37,173 nucleotides of DNA. Origin: UBA1822 sp963615055 (GTDB taxonomy: Bacteria > Bacillota > Negativicutes > Veillonellales > Dialisteraceae). The translations under genes and the position numbers were made by a program. Position 1 is the stretch's first letter. The number at the start of each line of letters is the position of its first letter. Of the stretch, positions 24,507-32,088 are shown piece by piece. The stretch spans positions 1-37,173 of the forward strand of contig CAVEFO010000012.1 of the NCBI GenBank assembly GCA_963615055.1. Reading direction: 5' to 3'. The notes beneath the pieces are model-generated. The model searched no databases. It saw only the letters and a list, made by a program, of their open reading frames with translations, and was not told the DNA's origin.

Positions 24507-24515
24507 TGCTATAAT
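24507..24515 (+). promoter_or_regulatory. Extended -10 promoter of the EptA-like gene
   Basis: TG-C-TATAAT (TG at 24507-24508, TATAAT at 24510-24515) is a perfect extended -10 element. No good -35 is needed or seen. The first in-frame ATG (24514-24516) lies inside this -10 box, so it cannot be on the transcript; this decides the start of the gene that follows. Confidence 0.7.
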
Positions 24516-24558
24516 GAGCGTAAAATTTCTATTAAAATTCACAAAAGAGGCGATTTCC

Positions 24559-26349
24559 TTGAAAGAGACATCTGCAGGCTTTACCGTAAAAGCATTTCTT
24601 CTCGCGCTCCTATCCATGCTCGTTATGCAACTTTGGTTCTCCCTGATCGGAATGCATGACGTGTGGACTTGGTGCCAATCCTCGCGCGATCTTTTGGCCG
24701 GCGTGCTTTGTATTTTTGCCGCCGAGATGGCGTCCGGGCGGCTTCTCACCCATCGCGCGTGGTGGCCGGGGCTTTTGCTCTTCTATTTCTATCTTTTGCC
24801 GCAATCCTATATCTCGACCGCCCTCACCGGTGAATACGGCCTACGCGCCGAGAGAATGAATTATGTGATTCTGACGCTCATGCCTGCGATTCTGTTTCTC
24901 TTCCTTACCGAGTTCTTAGCCTCACGCCGGCCGCGGCTGCGTCTTTTGCTCTCTTCCGTCAATACCCTTTTCATCGCGTATTTCGCGCTGTCTGTCTCTG
25001 TCTGTATCGGCTATTGGTGCATTTTCGGCGCGGGATTCTCGGAAGGCGACATGGTCTCTGTCCTTTTGACGAACCCAAAAGAAGCCCTCTCCTTTATTTC
25101 CTCTCACATGGGTTACAGCGTCTTTGCCGCTGCCGTCGGCGCGTTTCTCCTCTTCCTCTTCACCGTCGTCCTCTTTGTCCTGCGCGGAAACCGGCCGGAG
25201 CATGATACACCTCTCTCCCGCCCACGCCTTGTGATTCTCTTCCTTCTCTTCTTGGCCTCCGTCATTTCCATCAAGCACTATGCCGTGGAACTGTTTCCCA
25301 TCATGCAATATACACAGGCAAAAAGCTATTTGGCCGAATCGGAAGCGGCTAGGGCCCTTCACGCGCAAAATATCGGGAAGCTCCGTCTCAGTCCCACGGC
25401 TGCCGAGCCCCTTCCCGGGACTGTCATTCTCGTCATCGGGGAAACGGCCAATCGCACGCACATGAAAGCGTTTCAGCCGGATTATCCCGTCGACACGACG
25501 CCGTGGCTCACAGAAAAAGCCGCCGATCCCGGTTTCTTCCTCTTCCCCCGCAGCTATTCCAATTACCCGCTCACCGTGAAAGCGTACTCCATGTACCTCA
25601 CCAATCTCAACCAATATAACGGACGAAAACAATCCGACATGATCACGATTGCCGATGTGGCGCAAAAGGCCGGCTATGATGTGTATTACGTCAGCAATCC
25701 GGGAGATTTTCACGGAAACGTGGCGATCTCGCTCATCTACGAAAATGCGAAGGAATCCCTGTTCACGAAAAACATCGGCGGCGACGATGCGCAGGTCTTG
25801 GAATGTCTGGAAAAAATCCCGAAAGAAGGCTCGCATTTCATCGTCCTCGGACTCAGAGGCAGCCACGACACGTATCGTGACCGAGTCCCGAAAGATTACG
25901 CAGGCATTCAATATCCGGGCCATTCGCAAAAGATCAACGATTATGATTCGACGCTGCTGTACACGGATGAGGTCCTGCAGCGCATTTTCGAATACGCGCG
26001 CGATCATTTGCACTTGCAAATCCTGCTCTACGCCTCCGATCACGGCGAAGATTTCGAGCTCTTCCACGGTGACGGCCCTTTCACGTGGGACATGGTGCAC
26101 ATCCCATTCTTCGTCTATCTCTCGCCGGAGTACCGCGCCCGCTATCCGGAAACAGCAGCCGCACTCTCTGCCAATGAAACGAAATATTTCACAAACGATC
26201 TCGTCTTCGACGCTCTCTGCGGTCTCATGCATCTTCCCAACAACGGCTACGACGCCATCTATGATATTTCCTCTCCCGCCTACAGCCTCACTAAAGAAAA
26301 AGCCCTCGTCAAGCACGGCCTGTACCGTGTCGCTGACGAGGGAAAATGA
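24559..26349 (+). CDS. EptA-like phosphoethanolamine transferase / sulfatase-family membrane enzyme
   Basis: A membrane-anchored alkaline-phosphatase-superfamily enzyme of the EptA/CptA/OpgE type, which moves phosphoethanolamine from phosphatidylethanolamine onto lipid A, core or other glycans. The first 260 residues hold about five membrane spans. The catalytic domain has VIGETANR with the Thr nucleophile, NYPLTVKAYSMYLTN, LGLRGSHDTYRDRVPKDY, NDYDSTLLYTDEVL and LYASDHGED. The start is taken as TTG (24559-24561), 596 residues, because AAAAGAGG lies 8 nt upstream and the earlier ATG falls within the promoter. It is the only plus-strand gene. Likely role: LPS decoration altering surface charge; the acceptor is unknown. 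Confidence 0.85.
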   Translation: MKETSAGFTVKAFLLALLSMLVMQLWFSLIGMHDVWTWCQSSRDLLAGVLCIFAAEMASGRLLTHRAWWPGLLLFYFYLLPQSYISTALTGEYGLRAERMNYVILTLMPAILFLFLTEFLASRRPRLRLLLSSVNTLFIAYFALSVSVCIGYWCIFGAGFSEGDMVSVLLTNPKEALSFISSHMGYSVFAAAVGAFLLFLFTVVLFVLRGNRPEHDTPLSRPRLVILFLLFLASVISIKHYAVELFPIMQYTQAKSYLAESEAARALHAQNIGKLRLSPTAAEPLPGTVILVIGETANRTHMKAFQPDYPVDTTPWLTEKAADPGFFLFPRSYSNYPLTVKAYSMYLTNLNQYNGRKQSDMITIADVAQKAGYDVYYVSNPGDFHGNVAISLIYENAKESLFTKNIGGDDAQVLECLEKIPKEGSHFIVLGLRGSHDTYRDRVPKDYAGIQYPGHSQKINDYDSTLLYTDEVLQRIFEYARDHLHLQILLYASDHGEDFELFHGDGPFTWDMVHIPFFVYLSPEYRARYPETAAALSANETKYFTNDLVFDALCGLMHLPNNGYDAIYDISSPAYSLTKEKALVKHGLYRVADEGK

Positions 26350-26381
26350 AAGGAATATAGAGGGGATTGGCGTTTCTTCTC

Positions 26382-26612
26382 AGGCGCAAGATAGTTGTTA
26401 GTTTTTAGCTGTTAGCTATTAGAAAAAGCGGAGTCGCTTCGCGACATTTTCGCATTTAGCGTCCCATCATCCGGCCCTTCGGGCCACCTTCCTCCAAAGG
26501 AAGGTTTCCAAGCTGTGCGCTCCGCACCATAAAAAATGCGCCGTAGGCGCTATAAAAAATCATCGCCAAAGGCGATACCTGCAACTACTCACTGCTAACT
26601 GCTAACTGCTAA
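26382..26612. repeat. Family A block with varied hairpin stems
   Basis: After TTAGCTG heptads come GTCGCTTCGCGAC (26433-26445), GGCCCTTCGGGCC (26473-26485), CCTTCCT/AGGAAGG (26487-26504), GCGCCGTAGGCGC (26538-26550) and ATCGCCAAAGGCGAT (26562-26576). GCTAACT heptads then run through the stop codon of the exonuclease gene. Every stem is perfectly paired, yet no two share the same stem sequence. Confidence 0.85.
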
Positions 26613-27182
26613 CTGTTTCCCCCCTTTATCGGCAAAATCCGAAAGGCTTTGTCGACAAATTTTCATCATCGTCTCCGCGTCCGGTGCTCCCGTTTCCCGG
26701 AGGGCGCAGCGGACGATATAGGCGCACGCCGCCGCATCGGCCAGTGCTTGATGATGCTCAAAATCGAAGCCCAAGTTCCCCGCCACCGTATTCAATTTGT
26801 GATTCATCATATTCGGCCAGAGCGCGCGAGAGAGTTTCACCGTGCATCCATAGCGGAAGCGCGGCTTTTTTAATGCGTAACATTCCAGCATCGCGGAAAG
26901 GACCGCCATATCGAAGCCCGCATTGTGCGCAAAGACGACCGCGCCGTCCAAAAGCGCGGAAATGTCTTCGTAAAAAGCGGGAAATTCCGGCTCGTTTTCC
27001 ACCATATCGGGTGTGATGTGATTCACGCGGACGCAATTCGGATCGAAACGCATTTCCGGCGGATGGATGAGGCGGTACCAGCTCTCCGTGATGTCCGTGC
27101 CGTCCGAGGCGACGATGCCGAGCGCACAGGCACTGGCCCTTGCGGGATTGGCCGTTTCAAAATCAATGGCGACGTATCTCAT
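26595..27182 (-). CDS. DnaQ-like 3'-5' exonuclease
   Basis: A 195-residue DEDDh exonuclease of the DnaQ/epsilon superfamily. Motif I is VAIDFETAN (Asp7, Glu9), motif II is VVFAHNAGFDMAVL, and motif III is HHQALADAAACA with the catalytic His and Asp. Stand-alone members act in DNA or RNA trimming; this is not the epsilon subunit of a classical Pol III. The ATG at 27180-27182 is preferred to a GTG at 27191. It begins just after the B3/B4-domain gene, so they are likely co-transcribed. The C-terminal QLAVSS and the stop codon come from GCTAACT/AGTTAGC heptad repeats, a non-native tail. Confidence 0.9.
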   Translation of the reverse strand: MRYVAIDFETANPARASACALGIVASDGTDITESWYRLIHPPEMRFDPNCVRVNHITPDMVENEPEFPAFYEDISALLDGAVVFAHNAGFDMAVLSAMLECYALKKPRFRYGCTVKLSRALWPNMMNHKLNTVAGNLGFDFEHHQALADAAACAYIVRCALRETGAPDAETMMKICRQSLSDFADKGGKQLAVSS

Positions 27183-27187
27183 GGCGC

Positions 27188-27943
27188 TCACTTTTCGGAC
27201 ACAAAGGCCGGCGCCTCCACCGAAAGCCAGCCGGTCTCCGTATCGCGACCGAAAGAATCCAAAAGCCGGCGCGCCAGCTCATTGCGGACGGACATGGCGC
27301 GGCGACGACTCGCGGCAAAGCACGGCACTGCGAGCAAGAGATTTCTCGTCTCGCCCGTCACGCGGCCCGCTGCCCCCTGCTTCCCGAAAAGATGGCGCAC
27401 GGAGACGGCGTCCGCAAAAGTCCACACCGGCTCTCCGGCAGAAATCGTTTCCTCTTTTCCTTCTATAGGAAATCCATCCCCGGCCCGCGCTTCTTGCACA
27501 AGCAATTCCGCCCGATTTCCCATATCGAAAGCCAAAACGGGCAGGCGCGCTTCCAAAGACGCGGCGCGCACCAAATCCGTGACGGGTGTCTCGCGAGAAA
27601 GCGCCGAAAGACCGATGAGCCCGACCGTTTTCCCCGGCGCAAATGTTTCATCGGCCTCTTTTTCCCGCTCGATGCCGTCCGAAAATTCCGCCAGCAACGC
27701 TTCCGCCGAGGAAACGGCATCCGCCGCGCCCATCGCCGAAAGTTTCTCGCGCAAGAGTAAAATCGACGGATCTTTTTCGACCGGTTTCAATTTCAAAAGC
27801 AGCCCCGCCTCCAGCAGCACATGCCGAAAATACGCCTCGATCTCGCGATCCGTCCCCAAATTATCCAGCCCGCGTACCGAGACGAGCCCGACTTCCAAAT
27901 CCGGAAACCGAGAAAAGATTTCCGGCGCGATATTCACAGTCAT
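27188..27943 (-). CDS. B3/B4 (PheRS beta-like) domain protein
   Basis: A 251-residue protein containing the B3/B4 domain otherwise known as the central part of the phenylalanyl-tRNA synthetase beta subunit. Stand-alone members are widespread; a role in binding or editing aminoacyl-tRNA has been proposed but their function is not settled. Segments include PDLEVGLVSVRGLDNLG at the N-terminus and GDGFPIEGKEETISAGEPVW in the second half, then AVSVRHLFGKQ. The start at 27941-27943 is chosen because GGAGG lies 7 nt upstream. The gene ends almost at the exonuclease start. Confidence 0.8.
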   Translation of the reverse strand: MTVNIAPEIFSRFPDLEVGLVSVRGLDNLGTDREIEAYFRHVLLEAGLLLKLKPVEKDPSILLLREKLSAMGAADAVSSAEALLAEFSDGIEREKEADETFAPGKTVGLIGLSALSRETPVTDLVRAASLEARLPVLAFDMGNRAELLVQEARAGDGFPIEGKEETISAGEPVWTFADAVSVRHLFGKQGAAGRVTGETRNLLLAVPCFAASRRRAMSVRNELARRLLDSFGRDTETGWLSVEAPAFVSEK

Positions 27944-28078
27944 CTCCTGTCCTCCGTTCATGAAATCGTCCTCGTCAAGTATATGAAAATCCAAAAAGAG
28001 TGTCAAGAAATTTACGCGTGTCCGGGCATACAGCGCCTCTCATGGCAATCGAAATCTCACGTTTGCTCGGCTTTCCTT

Positions 28079-28226
28079 CTCAGGCGCAAGATAGTTGTTG
28101 GTTCTTGGCTATTGGTTGTTAGCTGTTAGCGATTAGTTAAAGCGGTACGCGCTTCGCGCAACTATAAAAATCGTCGCCAAGGGCGACACCTGAACTGCTA
28201 ATTTCTAATTGCTAACTGCTAACTTT
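28079..28226. repeat. Family A block between the WYL pair and the B3/B4 gene
   Basis: It starts with TTGTTGG/TTAGCTG heptads, then has a GCGCTTCGCGC hairpin, GTCGCCAAGGGCGAC, and GCTAATT/GCTAACT heptads. These last run through the stop codon of the second WYL gene. The 28007-28078 stretch upstream shows nothing recognisable. Confidence 0.8.
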
Positions 28227-29144
28227 TTCCCCCAATTCTCCCCTTTGCTTTTCCAGCCTTGCCATCAATTTCCGCCGCATCGATTCCGGCGATAAAACTT
28301 TGAGAAAAGGCCCGAAGGAAAGGATGCGGATCAGGATTTCCGTTTCATCTTCCTTTTCGTAGTGCAATGTCATCTGCCAACGATCACCCTCCACGGCCGT
28401 TGTTTCCTTTCGCAAATCCGAAAAATGGAGCAGGGCGCGCGCGAGGCTGTTTCGCTTGTCTTCGACGGATAGGACGACCGTCGCCTCTCGCCTCCTGTCG
28501 GCGATATCCGCAGCCGGCTCGTCGGTCACGGTGACGGAAAGAAGCCCGGCCGCATTGATGGTGGAAAAGAATTCATCGTGCGCGAAGCGGAAACGGAAGG
28601 CATCGTCTTTCCCGGAATACTCGACGGAAAGGACGGTCCCCGTGTACGTGACAGTGTCTTTCTTCGCACGCGGCCGATAGGTGATCTGCGCCTGTTTCCT
28701 TTCGCGCAGGGCGGCAAGCATCGCGGCAAAATTTTCCCGATACGCTTTTGCCTCAAAGGGATCGCCGTCGTCGTGGCGGTCGTAGTACACGATGTCACGC
28801 GCCGTCCAAAGCGGCGGGACATCTGCGAGCGCTTCGCCGAGCGCGGCCTCCGTTTCCCCATCCAAAAAAAGCGTGAAACGCGGATCGGAAAGCGCCGCTT
28901 TGAGAAATGCGCGCTCCGGAGCGGTCACGGGAAGCGGCGGCGTATGCGAGAGCACGCTCTTTCCGTCATCCAAAAGCGGCCATTCGCCCGTAAGCCGCGC
29001 GGGAATCACCGTGCTCGTCTCCGCAAATCCCTCTTCACGAATGAGCGCATAGAGCTCCTCTTTCGTGACGGCCTTGTCCGCGGCTGCCGTGAGCAGCCGC
29101 CCCAAAATGCGCCAGTAGGCGTTGTGAATTTCATGAAATATCAT
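28212..29144 (-). CDS. WYL-domain regulator, second of pair
   Basis: A 310-residue protein of the WYL family, ligand- or nucleic-acid-sensing regulators. The N-terminal 70 residues (HEIHNAYWRILGRLL, then VTKEELYALIREEGFAETS) look like a divergent winged helix. A WYL-like core follows (LRERKQAQITYRPRAKKD, VLSVEYSGKDDAFRFRFAH). The end, RILSFGPFLKVLSPESMRRK, is the WCX-type C-terminal domain. It starts inside the end of its partner (14-bp overlap), so the two are translationally coupled. The final VSS residues and stop codon lie in heptad repeat DNA. Its targets are unknown. Confidence 0.85.
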   Translation of the reverse strand: MIFHEIHNAYWRILGRLLTAAADKAVTKEELYALIREEGFAETSTVIPARLTGEWPLLDDGKSVLSHTPPLPVTAPERAFLKAALSDPRFTLFLDGETEAALGEALADVPPLWTARDIVYYDRHDDGDPFEAKAYRENFAAMLAALRERKQAQITYRPRAKKDTVTYTGTVLSVEYSGKDDAFRFRFAHDEFFSTINAAGLLSVTVTDEPAADIADRRREATVVLSVEDKRNSLARALLHFSDLRKETTAVEGDRWQMTLHYEKEDETEILIRILSFGPFLKVLSPESMRRKLMARLEKQRGELGEKVSS

Positions 29145-30369
29145 CTTTGGCCCCGCCTTCCTCCGCCTCATCGTAGAGCGCGCAAAGCTTTTGGAAATCT
29201 TTCCGAAACCGTTTGACCAGATAGGGATGATTCGATTCCAATGTTTCAATCCGCCCGATAAACGTTCGTATCCACGGGAGCATTTCAAGCGGATCGAAGA
29301 CATCGGCCTCATAGAGCCAATGCCCGGGCGAGAGGCGCCGCACGGTGCCGCAACGCTTCTCACGCCGGAGACGACGGACGATAAATTCCTCATGGCGCGC
29401 GACACGAATGCCCAATTTCACATGATAAAGCCGCTGCCCCCGCTTCGAAGAAATCCCCCAGCAATGCAAAAGCTCGGCCCTCGCCGCCTCTTCCCGCCCA
29501 GCGGGATCGGGCGCCGGCACGGCAAGCTGCACATCCTCCATGTGATCGAGCCGCGAAAATTGCGGCGTCTCCCCCGCCAGATAAAAAACATATTCACGCC
29601 CCGTCTGCATACTGACGAAAAGCCGCGCGGGATACATGGAAACCGTTTCCTTTTTCCCTTGGAAACGGACGGCCACGAAGCGCTTTTCGCGCATGGCGAC
29701 GAGCAGGGTGTACGCGATCTCCGCATCGAGCGCGCGGAAAAGATAATGATGTTTCAAAAAAATCGGAAGCGTCTGCGCACCGGCCTTTTGCCGCAGGAAA
29801 TACCCCAAGACGCCGGCCGGAAAAATTTCTTCGGCCCACGCCAAAGCATCCGCCGCACCGGAAAGAAGAAGCGCGGGCGCCAAAGCGAATGTCACCTGCC
29901 GCCCCGCCTTCTGCTTTTGAAAAACGCCGAGCGCGACGTACTCCGCACATTTCTTTCGCACCGTCGACTCGTCCGGCCAGTTTCCATCCTCGTCTTGCGC
30001 CGGATACCCATCGAGGAGGCGCTCCCAAAGCGCACCTGCCCCCAGCGCCTCACCGTCCGCTAAAATGTCTGCCAAAAAGAAATGCAATTTCAAATCCATC
30101 GCCGTGAAACTTTTCGTACAAAACACGCGAAAGAGCGGATTCTCCGCTTCCTCGCGCGCGGCAACGAACAGGAAACTGCATTTCTTCCCATCACTTTGAT
30201 GAAAGGCCATATACGGCGAAAGCCAGCTGTCGATGCGCCGCCGCTGATCGTCATAACTGCGTCCGCTCTTCTCGGTAAAATCATCGCGACTCTTGCATCC
30301 GGAAACAAAAAAATCGCGGACATAACAACGGACGGATGTCAAATTTTTCACCAATTCACTGTAAGACAT
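29131..30369 (-). CDS. WYL-domain regulator, first of pair
   Basis: A 412-residue WYL-family protein. The N-terminal 120 residues (SELVKNLTSVRCYVRDFFV, then YDDQRRRIDSWLSPYMAF) are unlike a simple helix-turn-helix. A winged-helix-like stretch follows (DESTVRKKCAEYVALGVFQ). The WYL part covers AMREKRFVAVRFQGKKETVS and ARLFVSMQTGREYVFYLAG. The C-terminal WCX-like region ends near ESNHPYLVKRFRKDF. Paired, overlapping WYL genes are recurrent in Firmicutes; one is usually larger, as here. The pair lies upstream of the B3/B4 and exonuclease genes on the same strand and may control them. Confidence 0.85.
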   Translation of the reverse strand: MSYSELVKNLTSVRCYVRDFFVSGCKSRDDFTEKSGRSYDDQRRRIDSWLSPYMAFHQSDGKKCSFLFVAAREEAENPLFRVFCTKSFTAMDLKLHFFLADILADGEALGAGALWERLLDGYPAQDEDGNWPDESTVRKKCAEYVALGVFQKQKAGRQVTFALAPALLLSGAADALAWAEEIFPAGVLGYFLRQKAGAQTLPIFLKHHYLFRALDAEIAYTLLVAMREKRFVAVRFQGKKETVSMYPARLFVSMQTGREYVFYLAGETPQFSRLDHMEDVQLAVPAPDPAGREEAARAELLHCWGISSKRGQRLYHVKLGIRVARHEEFIVRRLRREKRCGTVRRLSPGHWLYEADVFDPLEMLPWIRTFIGRIETLESNHPYLVKRFRKDFQKLCALYDEAEEGGAKDDIS

Positions 30370-30797
30370 GCCGGCCTCCGAAGATAAAGATTAAAATGCA
30401 TAACAGTCTCGCTTCCGCAAAGAAGAATGGAGGGAAGAGAATCGAGCCATTGAGGGAAAGCGGAAGATTTTTTATGAAAAGTTTCTTCATTGTGCCGTCT
30501 ATCTCCCGGCGCTTCGCGCCACCCTCTTTCAAAAGAGGGCTAAGCAGCGGCCTGCGGCCGCTTTTGTCTAATAGCTAACAGCTAACAACCAACAGCTATC
30601 TTGCGTCTGCCGCCAAAATCAAACATACCAAAAGCCGGGCCCCTCATCCCTATCAGCAGAACGCATTTCACACCAAACGCCGCAAAAGAGAAGCACGCCA
30701 AAAGCTCGGCCCCTCATCCCTACCTTGCAAAATCGCTCACCGCAAACGCCACAAAAGGGAAAATCCTAAAAGCCAAGCCACTCTCCCCTCTCCCCTC
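30370..30797. repeat. Family A fragment followed by three family C units
   Basis: A family A fragment (30495-30605) has GGCGCTTCGCGCC, CCCTCTTT/AAAGAGGG, GCGGCCTGCGGCCGC and AGCTAAC heptads. Three C units follow, with AAAAGCYNGGCCCCTCAT-type signatures at about 30630, 30700 and 30768 (period 68-70 bp) and the shared middle CAAACGCCGCAAAAG. The last unit borders the LysR stop. Positions 30370-30494 show no gene. Confidence 0.8.
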
Positions 30798-31724
30798 TCA
30801 TTTCTCCGTTTCCGACGCCAAAAACGCCTCAATCGAGACCTTGAGATGTTCCAAAAACTGTTCGGAGAGCGCCGAAAGCGGGTGATCCGTCGGGTGGATG
30901 TAGCCGACATCCATCGATTCGGCGGACTTGAGCGGGACGGGGACAATTTCCTCGCTGTCCGGATCCGCATTCAGCGCGCCGGACGCGATGTTGTAGCCCA
31001 GAAGATCCCCCATGAGCTGAAACATCGTCGATTTATCGGAGACGACGATATTTTGCTGCGATTCCTCCGTCGAATGCAGCTCCTCCGTGAAATGAAACGC
31101 GTGATCGAGCCCCTGCTCGTACGAAAGACGCGGATAGCGCTTGAGCTCGGCAAGCGTCACCGTTTCCTTCTTCGCCAGCGGATGTCTGCGACTCAGGAAT
31201 ACATGCGGCCGCGCTTTGAAAAGCGGCACGAAATGCAGCTCCGCATTTTGAAAAATCCGCTGCAAGACATCGCGATTGAATTTCGACAGATACAGGATTC
31301 CCATCTCGCTCCGCTGCGTCCGCACATCCTCGATGATATCGTACGTCCGCGATTCGCGCAGCGCAAACTCATACTGCTCACCCTTGAAATCATGAATGAG
31401 CGCCACAAAAGCGTCCACGACGAACGCATAATGCTGGGAGGAAACGGCGAAACTTCTCTTGATCGGCGGTCCGAATTTGTATTGATGCTCCAGTAAATCC
31501 GCCTGCTCAACGATCTGCCGCGCATACGCCAAAAATTTCGCCCCTTCGTCGGAAAGATACACGCCGCGGTTGTTCCGATTGAAAATGGTAATCCCCATTT
31601 CCTTTTCCAAATCGGCGACGGACTTTGACAGACTCGGCTGCGTGATAAATAATTTCTGCGCAGCCGTGCTGATGGAGCCGGACTGTACAATCTGCATAAT
31701 ATAGCGCAATTGCTGCAATGTCAT
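30798..31724 (-). CDS. LysR-family transcriptional regulator
   Basis: A 308-residue LysR-type regulator. The N-terminal helix-turn-helix is textbook: LQQLRYIMQIVQSGSISTAA, then QKLFITQPSLSKSVADLEKE and FNRNNRGVYLSDEG. The remainder is a two-lobed effector domain (MGILYLSKF, FVPLFKARPHVFLSRRHPLA). The ATG at 31722-31724 is preferred because AAGGGGG lies about 9 nt upstream; an ATG 9 bp earlier would overlap it. LysR proteins often regulate a divergent neighbour, but the adjacent upstream gene is folC on the same strand, so the target is not evident. A strong promoter lies 58 bp upstream. Confidence 0.93.
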   Translation of the reverse strand: MTLQQLRYIMQIVQSGSISTAAQKLFITQPSLSKSVADLEKEMGITIFNRNNRGVYLSDEGAKFLAYARQIVEQADLLEHQYKFGPPIKRSFAVSSQHYAFVVDAFVALIHDFKGEQYEFALRESRTYDIIEDVRTQRSEMGILYLSKFNRDVLQRIFQNAELHFVPLFKARPHVFLSRRHPLAKKETVTLAELKRYPRLSYEQGLDHAFHFTEELHSTEESQQNIVVSDKSTMFQLMGDLLGYNIASGALNADPDSEEIVPVPLKSAESMDVGYIHPTDHPLSALSEQFLEHLKVSIEAFLASETEK

Positions 31725-31781
31725 ACGAAACATCCCCCTTCTCGGAGACAAAATTTGCCATACATTTATTCTATGGTGCCT

Positions 31782-31810
31782 ACTATACATGTTTTCAAAA
31801 GCTATGTCAA
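31782..31810 (-). promoter_or_regulatory. Strong promoter of the LysR gene
   Basis: On the minus strand TTGACA (31805-31810) and TATAGT (31782-31787) are exactly 17 bp apart, the best consensus match in the window. The -35 box lies at the border of a family C unit (CCCAGCCC follows upstream). The repeat edge therefore sits at, or supplies, the promoter's upstream boundary. Confidence 0.75.
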
Positions 31811-32046
31811 GGGCTGGGATGAGGGGCCCGGCTTTGGGTATGTTTAACTTTGGCGGCAGTCGCAAGATAGCTGTTGGTTGTTAGCTGTTAGCCATTAGAT
31901 AAAAGCGGCCGAAGGCCGCCACATGTCAGCCCTCTTTTGAAGGCAACCTTCCGGTGAACGGTTACCGGTGCCCCGTAGGGACGGGAGATGGACGGCACTA
32001 TGTGAAAAAAACTTTCCATCAAAGGCCGCCACCGATCTCTCCTCAC
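31811..32046. repeat. Family C edge plus family A block upstream of the LysR promoter
   Basis: GGGATGAGGGGCCCGGC (family C) is followed by GGCGGCAGTCGCAAG, TTAGCTG heptads and GCGGCCGAAGGCCGC. A CAACCTTCC module, GTGCCCCGTAGGGAC, and GGGAGATGGACGGCACTATGTG complete the block. The same C-to-A junction occurs at 36820-36900. No gene is supported. Confidence 0.8.
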
Positions 32047-32077
32047 AAAAAAAGGAGAGCCGCCGGCTCCCCCCTTT
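32047..32077 (-). terminator. Intrinsic terminator after folC
   Basis: On the minus strand AAAGG...GGAGCC pairs with GGCTC-TCCTTT across a GGC loop, with a small bulge, and the last arm runs into seven T residues. It lies 12 bp past the folC stop codon. Confidence 0.8.
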
Positions 32078-32088
32078 CTGCATTTCCT

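Noticed and set aside
24922..26316. 464-residue minus-strand reading frame
   Set aside because: Antisense shadow of the EptA-like gene; low-complexity Glu, Gly and Arg content and no motif.
28212..29405. 397-residue form of the second WYL protein
   Set aside because: The first 87 residues overlap the upstream WYL gene in another frame and have no similarity to the family; the start at 29144 gives the usual coupled overlap.
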